Positions 23,930 through 35,700 of a stretch of 64,000 bases of DNA are shown here, in pieces (position 1 is the first letter of the stretch; the number at the start of each line of letters is the position of its first letter). The notes under the pieces were generated by a model. That model made no database searches, was not told where the DNA came from, and worked only from the letters and a program-made list of their open reading frames with translations. The stretch is taken from assembly GCA_934045905.1 (NCBI GenBank), contig OW203763.1:41383172-41447171 (forward strand). Reading direction: 5' to 3'. Source of the stretch: Leuctra nigra (lineage: Eukaryota > Arthropoda > Insecta > Plecoptera > Leuctridae). A program made the translations under genes and the position numbers.

Positions 23930-24667
23930 AGGTTGAATCGATCAACTTAAAACTTTGCATGGTTATTGGGAGCAATATTTTAAGCAGCTGATTTATAAAT
24001 ACGGTACAATTTCTCGAACAACTTCTGTGTCACATTCCTATTTTTCATACAATTTTGTATTTACACGATGCAACTTCTTGTCACAGGACTTGAACTCAAC
24101 GTTTATATAATTATTTAAAACATGTTCTAATTTCCATCAAGAAGAGTGGCACAGAAGTGTGTCACAAAAGTATGGCACAGATGTTGAATACGAAGTTGCT
24201 CCGTGTAAATTGGGATTTAGGAATTTTTTTGACTTTTATACAAACAAGTCTGTGACAAAATTTAAGAATTTAAATTTAATGACATCGATAGACATAATTT
24301 CGGTTCGAGCTGGTGTTGTGCGTATCCGTATTCTCTCATCAACGCGTTACACAGAGCGTTTTCTAGTATTTCAGCTTCTCTAGCAATTATACATTCCATT
24401 TTCATTTATCAATAATTAGAAATTAAACCGTTATTAGGTCAATGATTATTTAAGACCTATTGGCTATTATGTTGAATAGGTACCTACTAGTAGATAGTTC
24501 CACTTCCAATAGTTCCTAGTATTACTAGCTGTTTCCCGTATACCAACATGGGGATTAGCTGACTTCTCTTCACCCTCTATACTAACTACTCCATCTTCAT
24601 TCTTCAATAATATAATTTACTTTTGTTTAAACACGACACGTCATTGCAATTTTACATGCTCTTGCAG
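23930..24667. other. AT-rich non-coding stretch
   Basis: One open frame at 24159-24383 lacks any domain. No repeats noted. Confidence 0.4.
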
Positions 24668-24907
24668 AGATTACGAGACATGCTACGAGGTCCGTGGTTC
24701 CGGGACCAACAACATCAGCTGTGAATGAAACAAAACATCATAGGCTGGTTACCGAAATTGTACGTGCCACAGTTGTCGTTACAAGACCAATGCTACGAGA
24801 TCCCTGGTTCTGAGACCAACAACATCGACGGCGAATGGCTGAAGACTTCTACGTGTCACGGTTGAGCTTACGAGACGATGATTGGTCTGCTGCACGTGAT
24901 ATTCGAG
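24668..24907 (+). other. Exon-like block with an internal direct repeat
   Basis: Bounded by an acceptor (CTCTTGCAG, ending 24667) and a donor (GTACGT at 24908). Two ~55 bp units, with cores ATGCTACGAGGTCCGTGGTT and ATGCTACGAGATCCCTGGTT, lie about 115 bp apart. The first unit is open for 47 codons, but every frame meets a stop before the donor, so this is non-coding or decayed. Confidence 0.35.
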
Positions 24908-27171
24908 GTACGTGTTTGAACTAGAAGTATTATTCAGATGGAGGGGGGGGGGGGGGGGGAGGGGGCATTGGTGCAGATTTTACAATATTATTATGTGTGC
25001 CCAATATTCAATCCAGTGGAGACCACATAAGTATGACTAAACCTACCTAATTGGTTTGTATTTCACTATTAAATAAAAAATAAGCAATAGTGGCCAATAC
25101 AAAATAGTGCGAACTGTACTAGTGACTGTACTAAGTGTCATCCACCCACCCTCCTCCCCTCATATCCTCAATTACAATGAGAAGGATTACACGCTCCAAA
25201 TAATAAGAATAATGGTAAATAATTAATAATCCAATTCGTCTTGATTGGAATATTTCATCAGTATCTACCTAGGTAGTTTTATTTAATTGGTAATGTCACA
25301 GCTTCGACAGTTTCTGTTTTTTACATAAAAAGCAGAAAAAAAACAAATAGAGGAAGACTTCGAGCTTCGAATAGACCAATTCAGAAATTATCTGGAAGGC
25401 TCTGGATTTTAATTAATTTCTCATGCAGTATGATTTTTTCTCATGCGTAGATTTTTCTCAGAAAGCTCATGTGAATTTCTTCTCTTCCGTTTTGAAAAAA
25501 CCCGTGTTTTTTTTTTAAACCAAAAGTGGGTCTTTTCAAAAAAATCATGAAAATTAGTCAAAGTTAAGATATTTAACCAATTATTATTTCAATTTCCACC
25601 ACTTCTCAAATTGATAAAATAAAGTGAATTATACATCGATATTATTTAAATATTCATAAGGTTATGAATATGAAGGTTCATTCATATGAACCCCTTACCC
25701 ATTAGTTGTTGCATGTATAATATATACACACGCACACACTTCAAATCATCCTGCTAAAAATACGGGATCAATGTATTGTTTTCATTTCTAAATATGTCAA
25801 GTAGGTAACTAACTAAGAAATATAATGACTTACCCACCCTCAGTTTTCACATCTAAACTGTTACCTAAGCGATCATCTTGCAATTCTCACTAATTTAAAT
25901 TAATTTTTCTCAAATTTTTCTCAAATTAATTTTTACAATTTACCTGTGCCATTATTTTCAAATTTATTGAACTGTAATTTTATGAGCATTTCTCGCTCAT
26001 ATTACACCTTGGTACAAAACCTTGGCACATAGGCAAAAAGAATTGATTCAACAGCTACATCAACCGTTCATTGCACTATCGTAAAGGAAACCTACTCCGT
26101 TACCATCTAGGTGGAAATAAACGGTTCCATGGCTGAGCCGTGAAATATGTATGTACCTGTAGGAATATTACCAAATGCTTTTCTTGCAAGGGGATCCTCC
26201 TCTTCCACTTAGTTGTAACAACATTCAATCAATTTCCATTCTAATGCTGTCAGAAATTCCCCTTGCAACTGAAACATTCTTGTCCAATTTCATTACCTAC
26301 TTACACATTTCACAAACTAGACCAATTCATCTGGTTTGCAAGGTTTCAGACATATTTTAATTGTGAGAAAAAGAACAAACTATCGTTTGAAAAAGTATGC
26401 ACAAAATAATCAATTATTCTCATTCAACTTGACTATATAGGTAACACTTTACCTACTAAAATACTATAGTATCTTCATTTTGTTTCATTTCTCTGGCAGT
26501 GTCTCCCTCTATCCTTCCAAATCAACTAAAACAACACAATCACTGGGTAAATATTTAAATACAAAATAAAATAACATTATTTCAATCATGTGGATCGATT
26601 AACAGGCTTGTCAATGGTATAAAAAAGTAAAAACATCATTCAAGGGCAGTATCTAATGCAATTTCATTCAAAAACATTTGTCATGATTTTCCAATAGGTA
26701 GGTACCTACCTACCTACATGATTGAGCATGACCGTGTAGGTCATGCTGAGCATACCGTCTGAGCATACCTTGAGCATACCGTCCATTGTTATAATACTCT
26801 TATTTTACTATTATAATTTAATTAAAATGGCTTACCTACTCAATTAGAAATGTTGCAAAGAAAAACACCAGCCCAATAATGTTAATTTGCTCTGTGATGT
26901 ACACCCAAAAAATCGTTTAACAGTATTTGATCGAAATGGATTAGTATGCTGGTCATGTTTCTTGACAATTATTAATCCTTGTTATTATCAATGAAATCAG
27001 AGCATGAATACTAAATGTAGATGACAAAAAATGTGATGCCATCACATTTTTTTCAGCCTATTTGTTCAAATACCGTTTTACCATTTTGTTGAGTGAACCA
27101 TTGAGAAATTGAACAACTTTTAAAAATCACACAACATGTGCATAGACATGCTATCGGTATGACAAAATGTT
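24908..27171. other. AT-rich region, no gene seen
   Basis: Contains a G homopolymer at 24943-24960, a short TA/CA microsatellite near 25722-25740, TAGGTAGGTACCTACC motifs (for example 26698-26718), and a small tandem array of TGAGCATACCGTC (26746-26785). No convincing coding segment. Confidence 0.5.
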
Positions 27172-27411
27172 ATGTTAAAGGTTTTTCTTTTTATTCATAA
27201 AATTATTAAGCTAGGATTAGTACCTGAGTATTTCAATGGTAAAATATACATTGTTAGTAGCATTCATGAACATGGCACAAGTAGATCGTCAAAATTGTTT
27301 GTTCAAATGCCTAGATTTATAACTGTTATGTCAAATGGATCAACTGATTGTGAAACTATGGGTCAATTTAAAATGAAAATGATTGAATACATGAAGAAGG
27401 AAGAGTGTTAA
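27172..27411 (+). pseudogene. LINE ORF2 C-terminal fragment
   Basis: Open to TAA at 27409-27411. FLFIHKIIKLGLVPEYF, then SSIHEHGTSRSSKLFVQMPR and QFKMKMIEYMK, follow the pattern of LINE ORF2 ends (a helix, H-x2-TR-S, R-x-N/S, and F-K-x2-L-K). The frame is not clearly open upstream and the RT motifs are lost. Orientation is plus. Confidence 0.5.
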
Positions 27412-27483
27412 CATAAAATAACTAGGTATTTAAGTGTAGGTACGTAACATGTAATACTAAAATAACTACCTACAAAACAAAAC

Positions 27484-27618
27484 CACAATATAATTGAATT
27501 GAATGAAGCAATTGCATTTCTTCCAATATCCGAATACGAGAATGCTTATGAGTGTAAAGTACCTATTCCTATTAATCAAGAGCTAGATTCTATGTTAACT
27601 GAATTGCTCAATCAATAA
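27484..27618 (+). other. Coding-like open frame, unrecognised
   Basis: Open for about 44 codons to TAA: IIELNEAIAFLPISEYENAY, then ECKVPIPINQELDSMLTELL. Amino-acid use looks protein-like against an AT-rich background. No ATG or clear acceptor; could be a relic of an unknown element. Confidence 0.3.
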
Positions 27619-27680
27619 TCACACAATGCCAATAACAAAAAAATAAATAAAAAAGAGATACATCAGGCTAAAGAGATATT

Positions 27681-28459
27681 ATGTTTGGCTCGGCGAGTAG
27701 AAACCCTGAAGATTGTCCTGAAACTGCATTCGTCCATAGAGAATTTTTAAGAGAGAGGCAGTTTCCTGTATGTGGTGAATTGTGTAAGTTTTGGTATTGT
27801 ACCTATGTACTACCTATTTACAAACAGCAAGAATTAATAACTACTGCAATACTATGATCTTGTTATTTTCAGATATGTAGGTACCTATCGATGCAACACG
27901 CATTTATAATTTCATAGATTACAAACTCATTCCGCACAACTGTTGTCCATAATGAAGCACCAGCTTTGAGAGGTGAACAGAAATATTAATATGTTATGTC
28001 AAAAACAAATTGAAACCTAAAATATATTGTCTAGTTTCATGTAAACCCTGTTCCAGCTTCAACTCGCTCATCTACGTATGTCAAGTTTCAACTAGCATCT
28101 AGAGGTTTCTTCCTAGACATGCCCGAGAGACTTGCCAGCATTACACACCATGCAAACAATGAGTATGTGAGTTAAAATGAACATTCATTAAATTCAACCA
28201 ATAGGTAGTAGGTACAATGTTAACATGTCACATTGTTGTGAAAGCCAAGGTCACTTTGCGGCACTATGTGCTCTTGTCTCCATCATGATTGTCAAGTGTT
28301 CCAGCCTCGACGATGAATAACAAACGAGAACTCACTTTCGCATTACTGCTTGACCGTGTAATTTCCAGTTGTCAATGCTCGATATTCACTCACATCATCG
28401 TCTAATTCCAGGTCACCTACCGGCCACATCTTGTCTTCTCTGCCTGCACTGCCATCTGA
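27681..28459 (+). CDS. Candidate three-exon gene, 86 residues, unknown
   Basis: Exon 1 27681-27783 (ATG, MFGSASRNPEDCPETAF..., donor GTAAGT). Exon 2 28057-28166 (acceptor CTGTTCCAG, donor GTGAGT) reads TRSSTYVKFQLASRGFFLDM and then PERLASITHHANNEY. Exon 3 28412-28459 (acceptor CTAATTCCAG) reads VTYRPHLVFSACTAI and stops. Phases fit at both junctions, total 261 bases including the stop. No domain, signal peptide or membrane span is recognised. A competing frame in exon 3 continues through a donor at 28507 into 28593-28729 (Ser/Thr-rich, phase-matched), which may represent an alternative or separate transcript. Support is only splice logic. Confidence 0.35.
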
Positions 28460-29790
28460 TTCCAGCAGGCTGAATGATACGCTGTTTCACTACATTACCT
28501 ACTTGCGTAAGTATTTTCGTTTGTGGAAAATTGTACATAACAGTAAGTACACCGAAATAACTCCAACATAACTTCATGCCTATTGATTTCAGGCATAACA
28601 TCATCTCCACGACACAGCACCACTACGGGATCTCTCTCTCCCTCTCTCGAGTCAGGAAGACTATGCATTGTTGCAGCCGAACAATATCTCTTACCTCGTC
28701 ACCTAGCTCATCGTAAAGTCACTTCATAGCCACCTTGTATCTTGTTTACTACTTGTTTGAATACTATAAAAGAAATTAATGTATGAAAGATCAGCAACTA
28801 AAATTTAGAACACACCTCTCTTATTTACTACCTATTTTAAGAAAATGAATACTACTTTTATCATCACATAGACCGTAAACATCAAAATGTAAAATTATCT
28901 ACCTACATCAAAATGTAAAACATCTTCCACTAACAATAATAATACAAATGTACACAGAAATCTATTGCCTTTCAATTGATGCTGTTCAACAGATCCGTGA
29001 ATTGTGGTAATCACCATCGCCTATCTCCTCACCAGAACTGGTCGACTTGTAACGCAGCCGCACAATATCTCGTAAACTCTCTCATTGTAATGATATTTCA
29101 ATAGGTAATAGTTACAAACTAGCCCATTGTGTGAACTACAGAAGGTACCGTATGAAAACATAGGTATATCATTTACGATAAACATTTAGAGTAATACCTA
29201 TAAACACCCTAAAATGTACCATTGACTTGAGATAAAAAAATGAATTTCTACAACAAATGTACATCTGTCTTTCAGCGAGTTGAGTTGGGTGTGCAGTTCA
29301 ACCCTAAAAAAGTCAATTTTTCATTGTACTTATGGGTCAAGACTTGAGTAAACATATATGTATGTACACCATGTTATGGAAAATAAACTTGAAACAAGTT
29401 ATTGGTTAGGTAGGTACCTAGTATATTTCGCCCGCCCTAACATGTAAATTAAACTGGGTTAGAGGTGCCTAGGAGAATATTTAGAAAAACTCAAAACTAA
29501 GACAATAATGTTCTAGATTATGAAATTAACCTCATTCCTCGAACGGGAAAGGGAAAACAATAAATGCAGGTACTTGGCCGACATAACCTCATCATTAGAG
29601 TTTTAGTCAAACGTTTCCTTTTTATTGCTATTAACTATTTACAATACCAATACGAAGGTTAATGTTCTCTTATGTACATGGCACGCACAAATTATAAAAT
29701 GTGTGTTCGTTAGTAGACCGCTTCTAAACAACATTTTTTATTCATATTTTCAAGTGGCACTGCAGAAAGCATTTTGTTTGATGACGGCAC
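28460..29790. other. AT-rich stretch with a diverged repeated motif
   Basis: CAGCCGAACAATATCTC (28677) and CAGCCGCACAATATCTC (29055) sit in two similarly built, exon-like blocks (28593-28729 and about 29000-29090), suggesting an old duplication. ACATCAAAATGTAAAA occurs twice near 28880-28920. Otherwise nothing. Confidence 0.35.
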
Positions 29791-29964
29791 TAGGTCTGTT
29801 CGTCGGGGTGTTCTAACCTGTTCGGAACACACCGGAAGTCGTCACGGAAAAGTTTACTTATACCTATCCGTCGAGTTTTGATTCGTAATTCATGCACCTA
29901 ACATATTCAGTGACGTACTTCCGCCTGCTCCGAGCAGGTTAGAACACCCCGACGAACAAACCTA
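29791..29964. repeat. MITE with ~50 bp terminal inverted repeats
   Basis: TAGGTCTGTTCGTCGGGGTG... and its mirror ...CACCCCGACGAACAAACCTA. Pairing continues inward with a few mismatches through TTCTAACCTG. 174 bp, no coding. Confidence 0.85.
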
Positions 29965-30303
29965 CTGACATTTCAGTTCACTGCCTCCTAGACAACGAAA
30001 CCACGAAACGTGCCAGCTGGTAGGTTCAAAGTGACCGTGTCCACGTACGTAATTTCAAAGGCGCGCGGGAAACGCACAATGTAACACATTATTTTAGTTC
30101 GTACTAGCATTTACTTCCTCCACTATAATGCACACCATTCAACTGGTACACCCAATTATTCTCATTAATATTATTATAACTTTGAAACACCATCAGTTAT
30201 TAATCTTTCAAATAGAATTACTACAAAATAATCATTTATATAGAAGAAGCTGACGTTTTGACTTTCAAAGTTATACTTTGTCCTTGATCCCTACTCCCTA
30301 CCA

Positions 30304-30412
30304 ATGTCAAAGGCTGCTACCCCTGTTCACTTCGACGACAGCACTCCACTCCGTTGTATTGTAACAGGACATGGAGGAGATGCTGAACTCCGTAGAACTG
30401 GCGTACTCACAA
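30304..30412 (+). CDS. Possible first exon, unrecognised
   Basis: ATG at 30304 in context ACCAATGT. It codes MSKAATPVHFDDSTPLRCIV and continues TGHGGDAELRRTGVLT to a donor GTAAGT at 30413, leaving phase 1. It may begin the Arg-Gly-rich gene downstream, but the phase does not fit its exon at 31466, so a further exon would be needed. Not recognised. Confidence 0.3.
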
Positions 30413-30904
30413 GTAAGTAATTGTTCTACACACTTTACTTCTCTAGTCTATACGTTTCTACACCACAATTTCAACATTATTCACCATTTTCGACTTTCGT
30501 AACCTTTATTTGTAAAACATTTGTACCTATATGAAATAAAATAACAGCACAAAATTATGAGGAATATAGGGCGTTGCTACAAGACGTTATATACCTATGA
30601 CCTCAATGACCGCAGTGACCTTTCCGCAATGACTTCCAACATTCACATGTTCTTAACTTGGTAGAGCTACCCAAACTAAATTAAATTAATTAAATACAAT
30701 TATAAATACAATTATATCTTCCAATTTAAATTTAAAAATTTCAATCCTTAATGAAAAGATTACCTCACTATAATTCTCCTTTACTCACACTTCCCAACCC
30801 CTTCACGGCGCCTAGGCCGGCTATCAAATAGCCACACCGGGAAAAATCACCCAATATATTACACACGTACTAAGACAATTTACTTTATTCATAACTTATA
30901 ATGA

Positions 30905-31229
30905 AATGAAGAGTGAAATAGAAAATTATATTGCAACCATAGAATTATTGATCAATTAGAATATCAACTTCATGAAAATGAAATGAAAATTAAGTTGTAC
31001 CGTTCTAAAATACGGCATTAAATGAACAAATAAAAAATTTACAAAAAAAAGGAAGAGGTTGAAACCTCTGTACAACATTTAATACATCAGAAACGTAAAC
31101 ACATACTAAATAAAAGATTATCGATAGAAATAGCTGTACATTGGTATCCTAAGAAAGAAATGGATTAGCTGAAAAATATATGATTGCATCATCAGATGAA
31201 GTATATGCTGACACGTCATCCTAACCCTA
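30905..31229 (+). pseudogene. Decayed coiled-coil ORF, unrecognised
   Basis: Three frames in succession read as one protein: MKSEIENYIATIELL, then DQLEYQLHENEMKIKLYRSK, then KEEVETSVQHLIHQKRKHIL and AEKYMIASSDEVYADTSS. Charged heptads suggest a coiled coil. At least three frameshifts separate the pieces. Origin unknown; a viral or transposon source is possible but not shown. Confidence 0.3.
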
Positions 31230-31339
31230 ATAGTTGAGCTCTGCTTCCATTAATAATAACACGGCGAGATTGTCAAGGAACCTCGACCTGCATCCATTCA
31301 GCTTCGCTGAAATACCGTTTTAGTTGTGCCAAGTGTTCA

Positions 31340-32100
31340 TTATTCACTAAATGTTCATAATTTGAATTGTTCAATAGTATTGACGTAATGAGAAACATTG
31401 TGTCCAAAGTTTACATTGAATTAATGCTGAGACCCAATTAACAGTTATCTATTTTGTCGCCCTAGACCGTGGAGAGACCGGCCAGGCAAAATGAGATTGA
31501 GATCATGGAGGTGAGCCAGGTCGAGCAACGGGTGGCGTCCGAATCAACACCGAGACAGGTAAATGTAACTCATCACAGCAGCTATGAATAATTTCCCGAC
31601 TTCAATTTCCTGGTTTAAAGAAACCAACATTTCCAGTGCAGGTCAGTTTCCTCGGTCAATCAGGTTTAGGCACCGAACGCCATATGTCATTGACAATCAC
31701 GTATTATTGCCACTTCAATGCATATGTTATTCACCAAATTTTCACCATTTGAATTGTTCAACAGACATGACGTAATGAGAAACATTATGTCCAGAGTTGA
31801 TATTGAATTACTGCTGAGCCCCAATTAACTGTTATCTATTTTGTCGCCCCAGAACACGCCGGGACGTCACGCCGTCACGCCGGAAAGTCACGCCACTGAT
31901 CAGACCAGCACTCAATCATCGCCACAACAGGTAAATGTAACTCATCACACCAGCTATGACTTTCCTGAGTTCAATTTCCTGGTTCAATAAAACCAACATT
32001 TCCAGTGCATGTCAGTTTCCTCGGTCTATCAGGTTTAGACTGCACGCATGCCATTGACACTTGACGTATTTTTAGATTTTATTATTGTTATGCTTACTTT
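31340..32100. repeat. Tandem duplication of an exon with its flanking introns (period about 390 bp)
   Basis: Sequence around exon 31466-31558 recurs around exon 31853-31930. Upstream, TGACGTAATGAGAAACATT...GTTATCTATTTTGTCGCCC is shared; downstream, GTAAATGTAACTCATCACA...ACCAACATTTCCAGTGCA and TCAGTTTCCTCGGTC are shared. The exons themselves differ more than the introns. A further diverged intron copy lies near 34310-34430. Confidence 0.8.
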
Positions 32101-32975
32101 GCAGAATGAAAATGCGATTGACCGTACTTGGTACGAGGTAATAATGAATAGGTTTGGCGACGCGGCCCAACGTGACCCACTCGCCCCCCGCGTCAACGAC
32201 GCCAGCCAACAAACCCCATATATCAATCCAGTGAATCCCAACACCAACGCAGGACAAGACCCACCACCAGTCACCGCAACAAACCCCGTTGAGGTAAGCG
32301 CATTAATAAATAATACAGATGCCATTGTAGAGCAACCCACGTAAACACTTTCACAGTTCTAATTCTAAAAACACAATCCACAAATGGAAGGGGGGGGGGG
32401 AGGTGAGGTATTTAACACTTTTGTGACTTATCCACTGCTTCCTTTTCAGAATACAGTACCACGGGGACGTGGAGGGAGGAGGGCGCGGCGAGAGCGTCGC
32501 CGCTGCGAGCGCCGCAATCGTCGAGAGGCGAGCGGCGGGGCTCTCGCCGCAGCGCGTGGACGGCGCGGGACCGGCGGACCGGAAGGAACAGGAGGGAGAG
32601 GAGGAAGAGGAGGCATAAGAGGCAGGGGAGGAAGAGAAGGAAGAGGAGGAAGAGGAGGCATAAGAGGCAGGGAAGGAAGAGAAGGAAGAGGAGGAAGGGG
32701 TGGAAGGGGTGGAAGAGGAGGAAGGGGTGGAAGGCGATGGAATAGGTCAATCCCAAATGCCAGTACGTACTTCAATTGCACAACATTGTTACACTAAAAA
32801 CCAAATCAGTACCGCGATTGTGTATTGACGTTCGAGACTAAAACACAAACTGAAAGTTATACGTCATCGCGCTGCTGATTTATATGAGGGAAAATATGTA
32901 ATCAAAATAATAATAATACCATAATTCTTTTCTTTTACAGCCTACTACGGGCCCGTCACCAACCATTACTATTAA
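31466..32975 (+). CDS. Candidate Arg-Gly-rich (RGG) protein gene, at least five exons, 5' end unknown
   Basis: Exons 31466-31558, 31853-31930, 32105-32293, 32450-32762 and 32941-32975. All introns are GT-AG and all phases match (0, 0, 0, 1). Products in order: TVERPARQNEIEIMEVSQ...; NTPGRHAVTPESHATDQ...; NENAIDRTWYEVIMNRFGDA..., Pro/Asn/Thr-rich; then a basic RERRR segment and many RGG/GGR repeats ending RRWNRSIPNA; last T-YYGPVTNHYY and stop. AATAAATAAA follows at 32989. RGG tracts usually bind RNA or chromatin and are disordered; that is inference here. Exons 1 and 2 are tandem duplicates. An in-frame ATG lies in the first exon, but more exons upstream are likely. The opposite strand's Pro/Leu-rich frame is a shadow. 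Confidence 0.55.
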
Positions 32976-34900
32976 AAAACCATTAAAAATAAATAAATCA
33001 TGAAATGCATTTAATTCGAATAAAAACCTACCCAAGCAACTTCTTTTCCCTCCTCCTACAACGTCATTGCAAATAATATACCTAGAGGTAAATAGACACC
33101 ACGATTCCAGTTCCTATCACTTCACGAGTCGCTAACAATCCAAAATTCTGTCTCGCTGTCACTGTCGCTTCTAATGTAAACACATTCGTAGCTTCTCTAT
33201 GCTTTAATAATAATTTGTATACCTTCTAGATTAGATTTCAATGTTATTTTATTCAGGACAAGTCCGTGACTAAAGTAGGTACTTATATGTCACTACGCTG
33301 GTGTAGGTCAAAATTACTATTTTCTCTTGCTTATTTATATTATTTTTTCAAAATTAATAAGATCAAACTCCATAGAAGAATTGGCGCCCTTTCCTTTTGA
33401 GTTGATTGAACTTGCCTGATAGCGCGAAAACGCGGCTAGCTGTCATTGTCACTGTAAGCTGGTTTGATCAGTTGTTACTGTCAAGAGTGAAACCTCCCTC
33501 CCCCCCACCCTTTACTCCTACAACACCACTGACAAATACCTACAGGTAAAGAGTAAACAATAATTCGAGTTCCTATACAAAACTACACGTATCTACCCAC
33601 TTCGTTGTAGAACTTATGAAAGTATTACTGAATGCTTTGCAAGCAACGTGTGGAAGGTAACGAGACAATCATCAAGTCAATAATCTATCAACTACGTTGA
33701 CTTAGGTTAGGAGGTTCATACCACATCAATAATTAACAATTTGTATTATGTTATTTCGTTAAATTTTATTTATCACAATAGGGAATACACTTATCAATTA
33801 GATTTCAGAATAATAGTTCTTTTATTAAAGTTGAGATGTTGCGGTTTTGTGGATACGCACAGTAGAAACTAAAAGCTGCTATAAAAGCATGCTTCAAAGA
33901 TAATGCATGGTATTCTTTACAATTATGTTTTTTTTAATGTGCTCTAATACTTTTAGGATCATTATTTGACATTTGCCATCTTTTCTGTGTTTGTGTGATT
34001 ATTCTAGTTAGTTATCTAGCCGGATTTAAACCCTAATCAATTTCATTTCATAATAATTCTTGAAAATTTGCTAATTCTTGACAGATTTTCTTTTTGTACT
34101 CTTCTCTGTTTATGTTCACACTTGATATCTATAGATGTCAGAAAGAATGTTAATTTCTGCCAAGATAGTTTCAATTGAAAATAAAACTTTATTCTTATTC
34201 AATAGGTTCAATCAAATGTTTAACTAACTTTAAGAAATTGTACATCTAGTGAAAATATAGTAAGATATGATTACAATTACAACTTTGCTCAATAGTAGTG
34301 TACGATTTCTCATCTCAACTTCCTGGTTCATCAGAATCCACATTTCCCCTGCATGTCAGTGTGTACGGTCATAAGGTCAATCAGGTTAGGCACTGCATGC
34401 AATGTCACTCACACTTCAAGTATTATTGCAATTACGTACATTTTGTAATTACATAGTGAACTAGGTACCATAATAAAATCACAGTCGCGATGTATTTGAT
34501 GTAAATTCTTTTTAGACAAATTGAGACAGAGGCACTTCCTTCCACTGATTTCCCCCCAATCAAACAATGGGAAAGTTGAGCTGTTGTTGAACACAGATAT
34601 AGTATTATTTTCGTTGTGGGACAAGTAGTTTTCGAGAAATTCAGTATAATAAAGTTTGATAATTTACTTACAATATTTTAAAACACGAAAATTGACAATG
34701 ACATCACAATCCTCTATATTTCCATAGCGACACAGGAAACGCCATGGCAACACATTGTTGGAGACTTGGAAATGACATCACAATCCTGATTCTCGTTGCC
34801 TGCCGTTTTTCCCGCCAAAATATCCCATGACATTTGAATTTGATTTTTATGAATGAAAATTTTAAATTTCGCTGGTGATACGTGTGTTTGACATTTTTAT
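32976..34900. other. AT-rich region, no gene seen
   Basis: AATAAATAAA near 32989 and a minus-strand AATAAA (TTTATT near 34894) bound it as the 3' ends of two facing genes. A diverged copy of the duplicated intron unit lies at 34310-34430. Nothing coding. Confidence 0.45.
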
Positions 34901-34952
34901 TTGAGTTGATATTTATAAATTAACAAGAATAAAATTTCACATGATTTCCCTA

Positions 34953-35700
34953 TTACCCAAGAAATGGATATAAAAAAATTAAGAGACGATGACCAGCATC
35001 ACTAACTAACACGCCATAATCATTAGTCCCGTCGCCATCGAACATCAACAATCCGTATGCAAGTAGGTTATTTATAGTGTTTTGAATAACTGGCAGCGGC
35101 GTTAGAGTCAAGTGGCTGCCTACATCGATAACGGACACCCCAAACTCCCGCATTTCCATCACAATATTGATGATCTCCAACACTCGCAATTCCAGCGGGG
35201 TTAATTGGTGTTCCCTGTGAAAAGATAGTGGATAATTAGCTTTTACATACAAACATTTTAGGACGAATAATTTGAAATTGTTATTGCCCGAGCATAGGTA
35301 AACATGGAACCTAAAAGAGACACCCATTACTATAGAAGCATCTTTGCGTTTGTTTTTAATTTTTTTTTAAATTCATAATTTGCTTGAATTCTATTTTATG
35401 TGCAACAACATTTCAACGCTTGAAAGGAAACAACATGATTACATCATTGCGGCGTAACTTCCACATCGACCCACCCACAGCCGCTTGCAGGTGGCGGGAT
35501 ACGTCTTAGAATACAATGAATATATCATGAAAAGCAAATAACACATACAGCAACATACTGCTACTTACTAATGGACGGAAAATTAGGTGATTAAATATTT
35601 AGATACTTACATTTTCACAGCCGAACGACGACGAAGTACCGAAAACTCTAAACAAGGTCGCACACAGACACAGCCGACACGGATGGCGTACAGGACGGAA
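34953..35700 (-). CDS. Candidate two-exon gene, 87 residues, winged-helix-like (RPA32 C-terminus-like)
   Basis: Exon 1 ends at 35611 with ...GAAAAT and donor GTAAGTATCT; exon 2 begins at 35214 after acceptor CTTTTCACAG. Splicing joins AT and G into ATG with an ideal context (GAAAATGG). The protein starts MEHQLTPLELRVLEIINIVM, has FGVSVIDVGSHLTLTP and IQNTINNLLAYGLLMFDGDG, and stops at 34953-34955 after 87 residues. Helix - helix - recognition helix with LLAYGL and an acidic wing resembles the C-terminal winged helix of replication protein A subunit 2, but without its OB fold. It might be a fragment, a stand-alone regulator or a transposon-borne protein. AATAAA on the minus strand lies near 34894. 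The start of exon 1 is not defined; CpG-rich sequence near 35640-35690 may hold the promoter. Confidence 0.5.

Noticed and set aside
29625..29816. 63-residue plus-strand frame
   Set aside because: Its end runs into the MITE terminal repeat; no coding character.
32412..32781. Minus-strand Pro/Leu-rich frames of about 110 residues
   Set aside because: They are the antisense of the GGA/AGG-rich RGG exon. The plus strand has matching splice sites and phases; the minus strand has none.
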